Source: Sansalvadorimonas sp965243775 (lineage in GTDB: Bacteria > Pseudomonadota > Gammaproteobacteria > Pseudomonadales > Endozoicomonadaceae). From it: a stretch of DNA of 64,000 bases. Below, piece after piece: positions 28,678 to 37,107 of the stretch. Position 1 is the stretch's first letter. Each line of letters opens with the position of its first letter. Where the stretch lies: the NCBI GenBank assembly GCA_965243775.1, contig CBDEWF010000002.1, positions 186,001-250,000 of the forward strand, written 5' to 3'. The notes below the pieces were generated by a model. That model had not been told where the DNA came from. It did no database searches and was given only the letters and a program-made list of their open reading frames with translations. The position numbers were made by a program, and so were the translations under genes.

Positions 28678-29066
28678 TTCGTCCAGCTACAGACATTGAA
28701 GTATTTCTCTACGCCGAGCCTGTGGATATGCGTAAGTCCATTGATGGGCTGGCCTGTCTGATTGAGCAGGAGACTGAACTCTCTCCCTTTGATCACCGGG
28801 TGTTCGTGTTCTGCAACCGGGGAAGGAACAAAATCAAGTTGCTGCTCTGGGAGAACAATGGTTTTGTGCTCTGGTACAAGCGTTTGGAGAAGTATCGCTT
28901 CCAGTGGCCGGACAAGGATATGCCGACCACGATTGATCGCCGACTATTGAATGATCTGCTGGATGGCTATGAGCTGGATATTATCCCGGCCAAAATCCAG
29001 ATGATTCGGCATGTGCGCCCCAAGTATGCCTGTCGTGCCTGTGAAGGTGCTGAAGAAGCTGGGTAA
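28674..29066 (+). pseudogene. IS66 tnpB fused to a tnpC fragment
   Basis: 130 aa. The first 100 residues are a good IS66 TnpB (VFLYAEPVDMRKSIDGLACL, FCNRGRNKIKLLLWENNGFV, RRLLNDLLDGYEL). Near 28986 the end of TnpB is replaced by IRHVRPKYACRACEG, the cysteine-containing segment of TnpC. An internal deletion has joined the two genes in frame. TnpB itself may fold, but without TnpA and TnpC it cannot move the element. Confidence 0.85.
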
Positions 29067-29503
29067 AACCCCACAGAGCCAGTCCTATATGTGGGTGCAG
29101 GTTGCTGAACCGGAGAAGTTACGACAGTGGCTCGATAAATCCCTGCCCCAGGTACCCCCGAAAACCTTACTGGGCAAAGCCCTGCACTACCTTCACAACC
29201 AGTGGGACAAACTCATCCGTTACTGTGATGAAGGCTACCTGCGTATGGATTAACAACCTGGCAGAAAACGCGATCCGCCCTTTCGTGGTGGGGCGCAAGG
29301 CGTGGCTGTTCAGCAACAGCCAGAAAGGGGCCGATGCCAGTGCCAATCTGTACAGCCTGATTGAAACCGCCAAAGCTTGTGGTGTGGAGTCCTATGCTTA
29401 TCTGAAAGAGGTTTTTACCCAGTTGCCTTCCGTGAAATCTGTTGAAGATATTGAGCAGTTGCTTCCCTGGAATGTTCAGAGCATAGAAATCAACCGGGTT
29501 TAA
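29067..29503 (+). pseudogene. IS66 tnpC fragments (unit C)
   Basis: Contains pieces of TnpC in two frames: TPQSQSYMWVQVA and PKTLLGKALHYLHNQWDKLIRYCDEGYL up to a stop at 29251, then, one frame over, NNLAENAIRPFVVGRKAWLFSNSQKGADASANLYS to IEINRV and TAA. The central catalytic region is missing and one frameshift separates the parts. The last 200 bp are nearly identical to the TnpC end in unit A. Confidence 0.85.
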
Positions 29504-29560
29504 AATGGCCCCTGACTGTTCTGCTAACCTTTAAGGCCGGTTTGGTTCAGGGAAGCTGAC

Positions 29561-30970
29561 TTGTTTTCTGGATTGTTAAAGCCAACATACTTTTGCCTTG
29601 TCCTGGTCATTGCCACAGTTCAACCTGCCAGTTCAGGTACAAATAAGCAGGAGAGCTGCACTCTCGTTTTACCCGCAGGCGAAGGGGAGACAGAGATTCT
29701 CTCAACAGGAGTCATACGCACTCACGCCCCAGCGGCCCACCCACTGGATGATACTTACTGTGTGCCTGTTTCAGGTGAAGGTTTCGAATGTCGGGGCATT
29801 GAAAGTGCATCCCGAATAAGGGTGCCACACCTGGATGATGACACCCTCAAATTGAGTGCTCCAGGATCAGCTTGCACAGTAACGTCCCGTTCAGGTCCCC
29901 CGCCAGGTGAAACAGATGAGGTGACCGTTGAAAAAGAATCATGGGATCAATTTATGGCATCTTTCGATCCTGAGCTATCGACCTGGGAAATTCATTGCGA
30001 GAAAGAATTTTCTGCTACCTCTTCCTTTGAAATTTATCCAGATTACGACAGTCCTCTCACTCTGGAAGTGGAAATAGTGACGCAAAGTGAACAAGCTGCA
30101 GTATCTAGGAAGAAGCGCAAGCGGAACACCACCTGTGGCTGCGGCCTGTCCTTTGATTCGGTGAGCCTTCTTATCTCCCACCGCCGGGGCAGCACGGATG
30201 TACGTTGCAAGGGCAAGCTGAACACCACCTGTGGCTGCGGCCTGTCCTTTGATTCGGTGAGCCTTCTTAACAACCACCGCCAGGGCAGCACGGATGCGCG
30301 TTGCAAGGGCAAGCGCAACACCACCTGTGGCTGCGGCCTGTCCTTTGATTCGGCGAGGCTTCTTGAATCCCACCGCCAGGGCAGCACGGATGTGCGTTGC
30401 AAGGGCAAGCGCAACACCACCTGTGGCTGCGGCCTGTCCTTTGATTCAGCCAGCCTTCTTATCTCCCACCGCCGGGGCAGCACGGATGCGCGTTGCAAGG
30501 GCAAGCAGAACACCACCTGTGGCTGCGGCCTGTCCTTTGATTCGGCGAGGCTTCTTAACTCCCACCGCCAGGGCAGCACGGATGCGCGCTGCAAGGGCAA
30601 GCTGAACACCACCTGTGGCTGCGGCCTGTCCTTTGATTCAGCGAACCTTCTTGAAACCCACCGCCAGGGCAGCACGGATGCGCGTTGCAAGGGCAAGCGC
30701 AACACCACCTGTGACTGCGGCCTGTCCTTTGATTCGGCCAGCCTTCTTACCTCCCACCGCCAGGGCAGCACGGATGCGCGCTGCAAGGGCAAGCTGAACA
30801 CCACCTGTGGCTGCGGTCTGTCCTTTGATTCGGTGAACCTTCTTACCTCCCACCGCCGGCGCAACACGGATGCGCGCTGCAAGGGCAAGCGGAACAAAAG
30901 AGGGGGGGAACATAAAAGACTGTATCTATTCCTACAAAAAGGTGATCACAGTTTCTCTTTTCAGCTATAA
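29561..30970 (+). CDS. Zinc-finger-like tandem repeat protein, copy C (8 modules)
   Basis: 469 aa. The TTG start and first 104 residues match copies A and B almost exactly. From there to about residue 185 it diverges (SGPPPGETDEVTVEKESWDQ) and lacks a few residues around the KKEPS motif of the other copies. A basic KKRKRN leads into eight 32-aa modules with all Cys and His positions kept; module 7 has CDCG instead of CGCG. With a G7 tract, the end is RNKRGGEHKRLYLFLQ and about 10 more residues. The mix of identical and diverged blocks suggests recombination between copies. Confidence 0.8.
   Translation: MFSGLLKPTYFCLVLVIATVQPASSGTNKQESCTLVLPAGEGETEILSTGVIRTHAPAAHPLDDTYCVPVSGEGFECRGIESASRIRVPHLDDDTLKLSAPGSACTVTSRSGPPPGETDEVTVEKESWDQFMASFDPELSTWEIHCEKEFSATSSFEIYPDYDSPLTLEVEIVTQSEQAAVSRKKRKRNTTCGCGLSFDSVSLLISHRRGSTDVRCKGKLNTTCGCGLSFDSVSLLNNHRQGSTDARCKGKRNTTCGCGLSFDSARLLESHRQGSTDVRCKGKRNTTCGCGLSFDSASLLISHRRGSTDARCKGKQNTTCGCGLSFDSARLLNSHRQGSTDARCKGKLNTTCGCGLSFDSANLLETHRQGSTDARCKGKRNTTCDCGLSFDSASLLTSHRQGSTDARCKGKLNTTCGCGLSFDSVNLLTSHRRRNTDARCKGKRNKRGGEHKRLYLFLQKGDHSFSFQL
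30122..30889 (+). repeat. 8 tandem 96-bp units inside the copy C passenger gene
   Basis: Eight units of exactly 96 bp. Variable residues fall at the same module positions as in copies A and B, with Ile as an extra choice two residues before His. Confidence 0.93.
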
Positions 30971-31203
30971 CAAATATTAATATACGAAGAGTGTCGAATA
31001 TTTTTGTGGATATAGCGGTACTTGGAAGTACCGTCTGAGGTTCATATCAGAGTCAACTTAAGCACAACGGTTGCTGGTATAGTCAGCATCTCTGACTTAT
31101 TGGTTAAATGCTAAGAGTATCAACATTCACCAAAGAGGGATTGCATCAGGATTACACCTGATCCAGCAAGACAACCAGATGGGTAGAAATTACCGCTTAC
31201 CCT

Positions 31204-32877
31204 TTAACAGGCAGGAGTCACACCCACCTGCCGGAATGAGCGGGTAATAATCTGGTCATTGATTCCATCAACCTGAGCAGCCTGAACAACGCCACAGGCC
31301 GCTTCTGAAAAAGTTGAAGTCGTGGTCCAGTAAAGCATGTTCGAACGCACCATCAGTGCAAATGCCGCCCTGACATTCCCATTGAGCTCATTAACTATGT
31401 TGACAAAAGCACGGTTCATCACACCACTGCCCTTGTGAACAATATAACTCTGCCGCTTGGACAGGGTTATCTGCTGTGAGGCACTGATCACATCAGCCCA
31501 GCTTCGCTGGCAGCCTGAGACAACTTCATCGCATTCTGCAGAACTGTAAGCCGAAGGGTTATCCATGGACCGCATGGCAAAGCTGCCTTTTGAGATACGG
31601 TCACCAATACGCCAGTCGATCCCAGAAGTACCAATCACAGTCTGATAGGCTGTAGCACTCTGCTGCTTCAGATAATATTCAGCCGCAATGGCAGACATAT
31701 CCGAGAAGGCCTCATTGATCGCACCGGACTGGTTGGCGTAGTACAAACCTGAGTGGTTACCGGTAAAGGCATGACTCATCTCGTGAGCCATCAGCGTTAC
31801 CGAAACCAGTGGATGAAAGCTGTAAGCCCCATCACCGAACACCAGGTAGTTTCCATCCCAGTACGCATTTTCATAATTCTGTCCGGCATTAACCAAGACT
31901 ACCAGCTGGCGGATATTGCCATTGGGCCAGGTCAGTACCGGAACCTGGTACCAGTCCCGGTACATCGCCAATACCAGGTTGGAAAAGGCGTAGGCATCAT
32001 TCCCGGGAGACCAGGCACCATTTGACTGATTGCCGGTATTCTGACCACAGATATAACTGATAGGTGGGAGGTTGCTGGTCGTTGTCCAGGTATTTTTAAG
32101 GGACACCACTCTGACATGACTGTTTATCAGACTGCAAACATTATTGGTCTTGGTCACAGACAGAAGCGGAATCCCGCCCTGCCCAAAGGTATACTGGCCG
32201 GTCTTGTTGTTTCCACCAGGGCCATGATCATCATAAAGCCCCTGAATGTTGTTCCAATACTGAAAAATCTCTCTGCTTTCTGCATTGATCAGATAGTGGG
32301 GCCAAGCCTGTTGTCCATTATCCGGAAGTATCCTGAAACTGACCTTGTAGGCCAGCCTGGCGTTCTCATCTTTATCAATCCAGATAACTGCCTGGGTATC
32401 AAGGTCCTCAACCTGGCCTTTCAGACCAACCCGTTTGTAAAAATCATCCTGGGCAAAGGCAGCCATGCTGTCGCGGAACTGATCACTTAAGGATGACTTA
32501 TCAATAGGCAGCTTGATTTTTCTGGCAATTTTTCCGGAAAAACTGGCTTTTTCATAACTGAGTTTATCGCCTTCTCCTTCAAAGTGCCCCACCACACTGC
32601 GTCCAACCACTTCCAGACCTTTATAGTACTGGGAGTAACGGATATAGCGCTTGTTCTCTATAGTGAAGCTGCGTACCTGCACCAGACTGTTATCAATCTC
32701 TTCGACCTGGATATCATCACTGCTGTCATCAATTAAAGTAAAATCTTCAACGGCGCTGAAATCATCACCGGTCAATAGCTTGTCATCCAGAGCTTGTACC
32801 TGCAGTACTGGAATAATCATTCCCAGCAAGACCAGTACAGCGTTTCGAAAGAGAGAAAAATCGTAGAAAGTACCCAT
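31204..32877 (-). CDS. Secreted M4-family zinc metalloprotease
   Basis: 557 aa pre-pro-enzyme like vibriolysin, pseudolysin or thermolysin. Signal peptide at about 8-30, then an FTP/PepSY-type propeptide (KRYIRYSQYYKGLEVVGRSVVGHF), then the catalytic domain. Zinc ligands: HEMSH at about 365-369 and Glu in GAINEAFSD at about 389, a gap of 20 residues after the second His as in thermolysin. C-terminal motif SADVISASQQIT precedes the expected second active-site His (HKGSGVMNRAF). It is probably exported to degrade host or environmental proteins. Its stop codon lies inside the target duplication of the composite element. Confidence 0.93.
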   Translation of the reverse strand: MGTFYDFSLFRNAVLVLLGMIIPVLQVQALDDKLLTGDDFSAVEDFTLIDDSSDDIQVEEIDNSLVQVRSFTIENKRYIRYSQYYKGLEVVGRSVVGHFEGEGDKLSYEKASFSGKIARKIKLPIDKSSLSDQFRDSMAAFAQDDFYKRVGLKGQVEDLDTQAVIWIDKDENARLAYKVSFRILPDNGQQAWPHYLINAESREIFQYWNNIQGLYDDHGPGGNNKTGQYTFGQGGIPLLSVTKTNNVCSLINSHVRVVSLKNTWTTTSNLPPISYICGQNTGNQSNGAWSPGNDAYAFSNLVLAMYRDWYQVPVLTWPNGNIRQLVVLVNAGQNYENAYWDGNYLVFGDGAYSFHPLVSVTLMAHEMSHAFTGNHSGLYYANQSGAINEAFSDMSAIAAEYYLKQQSATAYQTVIGTSGIDWRIGDRISKGSFAMRSMDNPSAYSSAECDEVVSGCQRSWADVISASQQITLSKRQSYIVHKGSGVMNRAFVNIVNELNGNVRAAFALMVRSNMLYWTTTSTFSEAACGVVQAAQVDGINDQIITRSFRQVGVTPAC

Positions 32878-33129
32878 GGATCATCCTTGCAAGTACACTT
32901 GGCTATCTATTCAGATATAGGCGTGGATTATCTTTTAGGAAAGTAATCTGGCAATTTGATAGGAAATAAGAAAGAGGAAAGCCTCGTGTGTCTGAACAAT
33001 CCGGGCTTATCTGAAACCTATTAACCCAGCGTAAGTATCCCTAACTTGAATGATATGATAATTACTCAAACATAGTTTCCCACTCAGATATACTTTATAA
33101 CAATTTTCATAGCATATCAGGCAAATAAA

Positions 33130-35445
33130 ATGCCGAGATTCGATCCAAATACAGTCTCTTTGGCCCAAATTAAACAAGACTTAGAGCAGTTACGGAAAGA
33201 TGAGGCTCCGGACGTATTAGTCGGTTTAAATAACGAAGGGCGGCTTGTGCAGATCGCTTACGACGAAGGACGTTGCACGAGGAGTGAATATACAAAGTAT
33301 TCAGACAACCTCTCTGCTTATCTTCAATTAAAAGCATCTACGGGTTACCTCTATCCACAGCAACTGCAGGCAATCGAGTATTATTTACAACAAATCAGTG
33401 AACGGGACGTTACAACTGTTGAGCCAAACTTCAGCACCCTGCCAGCTCAAGCAAAACCGGAACAACCATCTGCAATTACCGAAGAAGTTGAAACGGTTAA
33501 ACCAAACCTCAGCATGCAGACAAATCAACCTGAACTGGAGCAATCATTTGCAATTACAGAAGAACTTCAAACTTTGAATGAAGTTCATAAAATTATTGTA
33601 GAGCGTCATGGGATTTATGTAAGCTCTCTTTATCTTTTAAAAGTGGTAAACAAGCTAAATGATGCAGGCCAACTTGACAACCATGAATGTTTAAAAAAAG
33701 CTTATCTACTGATTACAGCAATTATTCATTCTGATTATTACAAGAGTGACCAGAATACTCTGGAGAAAATAAAGGACACCATAGACAAGATACCAGAGAG
33801 CTTTTTCAAGAAACTGTTACATGCAGGAATGTCTGCAGATACCTCCGCAACAATGGCTACACTTGTCGCAAAAGCCTTTACCCTGGAGCCAGCGGAAGCT
33901 GAAGCATTTGAACAGATCTATGGAAAATCTGATAATATTCAGGAAATGAAAGCCACGCTGGAAACATGCCAGCACCTGAAAGAACAAGGCTGCTACTTCC
34001 CTCTCCCGGTGTTACTTCCTGGCATCAGAAAGAATCCAGGAAAAGCCCTTCAACTTGCTACCCACCCTTTCGGAAAGAGTTCTGCTGACAGTCGACATGC
34101 CACCAACTCTCTTCTTCGCCGCTGCCTTTTGATCCACGCCAACCTTGGTGATACATCAAAGGAAGCTGAACGGTATTTAACCACGATAAATCTATGGCAT
34201 AACCCGCAGATTCTCGATCAGATTCCCCCCCTTCATAAATACAGGGATCTTTATGCTGCACTTAATAGAAAAAGCCTATCGCCAGATACTTTGCTGTTTG
34301 CTCTGGCAGACAATCAGATGACACCTGAAGTGGTTGAATGTTTAAATCATTTATCCATTTATGAACTAAAAAAAATTCATAATAAAGCCACACAATCAAC
34401 CATCATGCTTGTCAGCAAAGTAGTTGATGATGATGGTGCTCTACCCACCACGGCAACCATAAAAGCCTGCAGCGATATTCAGCGCTACATCAATGACAAA
34501 ATGACTTCTGATGAAAAGGATGTAAAGAGAGAGCGCATGGAAAAATTGCTGGAAAATGTTGGTCACAATATAATGTGTCAAATTCCAGCAATAAATCTTG
34601 TTGAGCAGGTTGCTGGTGAGTTATTTACAGAGTCAGAAGATGATAAAAAAAGCGCAGAATTAAAAGAACATTTATTGGCCTGGGCCAAAGCCTGCCAAAA
34701 TCAGAGAGATAGAGATCATTTTGCAACATACAACCAGAATCAGCAGGCATTATTAATAAAAGCCCGTCGTCATATGGCCATAATAACTTTGCAATCACTT
34801 TCTAAAGAGCTGAAAGACATTGAGCCTCTTGTGACAGTCTCGAGAACACTGGAGAATTTAACGGAAGGTTTAGAGTACAATATCAAAGCCCAAAGCCCGG
34901 AGCAGTTGAATTTTATAGCGCAACAACTCCGGGAGTTTGGATTGAAACCCGGCCAGAGGACGATATCCAATGCCGACTGCGGATTTGCAGCTATGGCACT
35001 GATGACAGGAGAGTCCCCACATCAGGTGCGTACTGCAGCAGCCCAAGCAGCAAAAGACCTGCATACATTTCTGCAGACAGCGGATTTAACAACAATTGAA
35101 GGGGACGAAGATTATAAAAAACGGATAGAACAGGGTGCCGGTTTTTTTAAAGATTTTCAGCTCTACAAACAAGGCTTACTTTCTCCGGAAGAGAGGGCAA
35201 ATTACCTTAAAGCGGATATACAGGAAGCACAAACAAGTCAAGATCCCGAGAACTATTGGCTCAACCCGGAAGATCTGCCTTATATTGCCATTGCTTATAA
35301 CACGCCGGTTTTTCTCTTTACCCCTGACAGCCCGTACAGCGAAAGTTTACAGTGCACATATGCTACCCCGGAAGGGGAACTTATAGAGTGCAATACGGAA
35401 GGACAGTACCAAACATGTATAAATCTCGCGATTGATCAAATTTGA
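33130..35445 (+). CDS. Large protein with C-terminal OTU-like domain
   Basis: 771 aa, no signal peptide, AT-rich compared with the housekeeping genes. Residues 1-100 are helical; 100-150 contain two imperfect copies of an EEVETVKPNLS-type stretch. The C-terminal part has an OTU-protease-like layout: SNADCGFAAMALMTG (candidate Cys about 614) with PHQVRTAAAQAA, then YWLNPEDLPYIAIAYNTPVFLF (about 708-730). The expected catalytic His near the end is not visible (EGQYQTCINLA), so activity is doubtful. OTU enzymes remove ubiquitin; bacteria with no ubiquitin use them as host-directed effectors. Function is inferred from weak pattern matches only. Confidence 0.6.
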   Translation: MPRFDPNTVSLAQIKQDLEQLRKDEAPDVLVGLNNEGRLVQIAYDEGRCTRSEYTKYSDNLSAYLQLKASTGYLYPQQLQAIEYYLQQISERDVTTVEPNFSTLPAQAKPEQPSAITEEVETVKPNLSMQTNQPELEQSFAITEELQTLNEVHKIIVERHGIYVSSLYLLKVVNKLNDAGQLDNHECLKKAYLLITAIIHSDYYKSDQNTLEKIKDTIDKIPESFFKKLLHAGMSADTSATMATLVAKAFTLEPAEAEAFEQIYGKSDNIQEMKATLETCQHLKEQGCYFPLPVLLPGIRKNPGKALQLATHPFGKSSADSRHATNSLLRRCLLIHANLGDTSKEAERYLTTINLWHNPQILDQIPPLHKYRDLYAALNRKSLSPDTLLFALADNQMTPEVVECLNHLSIYELKKIHNKATQSTIMLVSKVVDDDGALPTTATIKACSDIQRYINDKMTSDEKDVKRERMEKLLENVGHNIMCQIPAINLVEQVAGELFTESEDDKKSAELKEHLLAWAKACQNQRDRDHFATYNQNQQALLIKARRHMAIITLQSLSKELKDIEPLVTVSRTLENLTEGLEYNIKAQSPEQLNFIAQQLREFGLKPGQRTISNADCGFAAMALMTGESPHQVRTAAAQAAKDLHTFLQTADLTTIEGDEDYKKRIEQGAGFFKDFQLYKQGLLSPEERANYLKADIQEAQTSQDPENYWLNPEDLPYIAIAYNTPVFLFTPDSPYSESLQCTYATPEGELIECNTEGQYQTCINLAIDQI

Positions 35446-36881
35446 AGATCAGGGCTCTGGTCAATATCGGTCACTCCCTCGTTCCTCACTGGTGGCCAGT
35501 GGTTACCAGTGGTCAGGTGAGAACAGGTGCTTCTTATTCACGCCAGAACTCATCTTTATCTTCCCGTTTCAATTCTATTGAATGCGGATCTTCCAGCCTG
35601 ACGGAAAGCCTGCTTAACCGGCAGCACTCTCTGGGGAGCCTGAAACGGAATCCAGGCTCTATTCCTCGCGGTCAAAATATTCTTCCACGACCAGAGTCAC
35701 CCACCAACGGTGAGAAACTGGAACCCGTTGAAAATTTAGATCCCGTTTTTGAAAAAGTACTACAAGAACTGGAAAAAATGGAACAGGAGATAAGAAGCCT
35801 GCCACCGCAAGATGTGTCTTTATCACCAGGATTTGTGAATCATAGTAAGAGGACATGTTTTGCCAACGCCGCACTCAAGCAACGTATTACCACCATGTCA
35901 ATGAAAGATGTTTTCACTTTGCAGAAAACAGCCTGTACCCTTTACAAAGCCCACCCCGAAATTTATGAACACCCCATAAAACATGGCAGCGAAAAGCGCG
36001 ATGGTACAAGAAGAGCTGTATTGATATTGCGATTTGCCAAGCTGGCGGAAGCAGTTATACGAACACGATGTGGCCAAAAAAATATTGATGTTATCTCTGC
36101 ACAGGTCGATTTTTTTCAGGCTTGTTATGAATTTGGTCAATCCAAAGATGCATCCAGTGGCATTTTTAAAAAATTATTCCCCTATGGAGAAGATGAGAGA
36201 TTCTGGGGGAGTCATGATGATCCTCATGAGTTTATGCTGAAATTGATGGATATTATCGATGAAGCGAGAGAGTTAACGCCTCCATTAACCTACAGTACCC
36301 AGATACAGGCAACAGATAATAAAGATCAGGTTGTGGGAAAAGAGAGTGTGGATTCTGCCATTTTAGAAGTCAACATTACCCACGACACATTGAGTAAATG
36401 CCTGGGACCCCAGATTGATGACATAGATCCGGAACAGGAAGTGAGATTCCCTGATGGTCAACCACATCCATGCCAGCGCCACGATATCTATACCAGTGAT
36501 TCCCCCGATGACATTCAACATGTTCACTTCCAGATTAAAATCTGGTCTTACCTTAACCCTTTTCGTACAGAAATACTGGCGGAGCAGGCACGCAGGCTTG
36601 TTTTCAGTGAGCCTGTTGAAAATATCTCTTTTCAAGTGAAAAACAGCCAAACAGGCCAAATGGTTGACCTTCCATTACACCTCAAAAGTGTTGTGATTCA
36701 CTGGGGGTTTGTGAATTTCGGCCACTACAAAACTCTGGAAAGAGGGGGAAATGACTGGTACCTCCACGATGACTTTGGTCTTACCAAAATAACAGGTGGT
36801 ATTCAAGACTATTTCACTTTACATAAAGATGAAATACCATACATGTTTATGTTTGAACATGATAAATCCAGCAAAACATAG
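35442..36881 (+). CDS. USP-like (peptidase C19) ubiquitin hydrolase
   Basis: 479 aa from a TTG that overlaps the previous stop by 4 bp; the true start is uncertain because no ATG occurs for over 300 bp. USP signatures: Cys box GFVNHSKRTCFANAALK (about 128-145), the acidic box DDPHEFMLKLMD (about 258-270), and the His box GHYKTLERGGNDWYLHDD (about 426-444). The zinc-finger Cys pairs of many USPs are absent. USP enzymes are eukaryotic; in a bacterium they suggest a secreted effector acting on host ubiquitin. The N-terminal 120 residues are Ser-rich and disordered-looking. Confidence 0.75.
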   Translation: MKIRALVNIGHSLVPHWWPVVTSGQVRTGASYSRQNSSLSSRFNSIECGSSSLTESLLNRQHSLGSLKRNPGSIPRGQNILPRPESPTNGEKLEPVENLDPVFEKVLQELEKMEQEIRSLPPQDVSLSPGFVNHSKRTCFANAALKQRITTMSMKDVFTLQKTACTLYKAHPEIYEHPIKHGSEKRDGTRRAVLILRFAKLAEAVIRTRCGQKNIDVISAQVDFFQACYEFGQSKDASSGIFKKLFPYGEDERFWGSHDDPHEFMLKLMDIIDEARELTPPLTYSTQIQATDNKDQVVGKESVDSAILEVNITHDTLSKCLGPQIDDIDPEQEVRFPDGQPHPCQRHDIYTSDSPDDIQHVHFQIKIWSYLNPFRTEILAEQARRLVFSEPVENISFQVKNSQTGQMVDLPLHLKSVVIHWGFVNFGHYKTLERGGNDWYLHDDFGLTKITGGIQDYFTLHKDEIPYMFMFEHDKSSKT

Positions 36882-37107
36882 AGTTCTCTGTAGGATACAA
36901 AACCGCTACTCCTCACAGCCATTGTTTCTGCTTTTTCTCGTCATATCTGCCAGTATTTATTCTACCGAAGAACATCAAACCCAGATTCTCATTACTGTTG
37001 ATCACGGGCGCTCCATGTCAGGTTTCGAAGAAGGGTAGTGGGTTGTTAATAGTGTTACACTTTATGTCAAGCTGTAAAAGCTCTAGCAGCGCCTTATCTG
37101 ACCAGCT

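Larger units (their letters stand above)
26229..31200. mobile_element. Composite IS66-derived element (copies B and C) with 8-bp target duplication
   Basis: The left end starts GTAAGCGGTAATT and the right end is its near-complement (AATTACCGCTTAC, ending 31200). The bases just outside are the direct repeat CCTTTAAC at 26221-26228 and 31201-31208, an 8-bp duplication as made by IS66-family transposition. Inside are two units in tandem. Unit B (26229-28480) has both ends; unit C (28481-31200) begins inside tnpA and has only the right end. The whole 4972-bp block therefore appears to have moved as one piece. The right-hand duplication covers the stop codon of the M4 protease gene and restores it. 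Confidence 0.9.

Noticed and set aside
36796..37038. 80-codon frame after the USP gene
   Set aside because: It starts inside the USP gene, has no ribosome site and no recognisable protein features beyond a short hydrophobic stretch.
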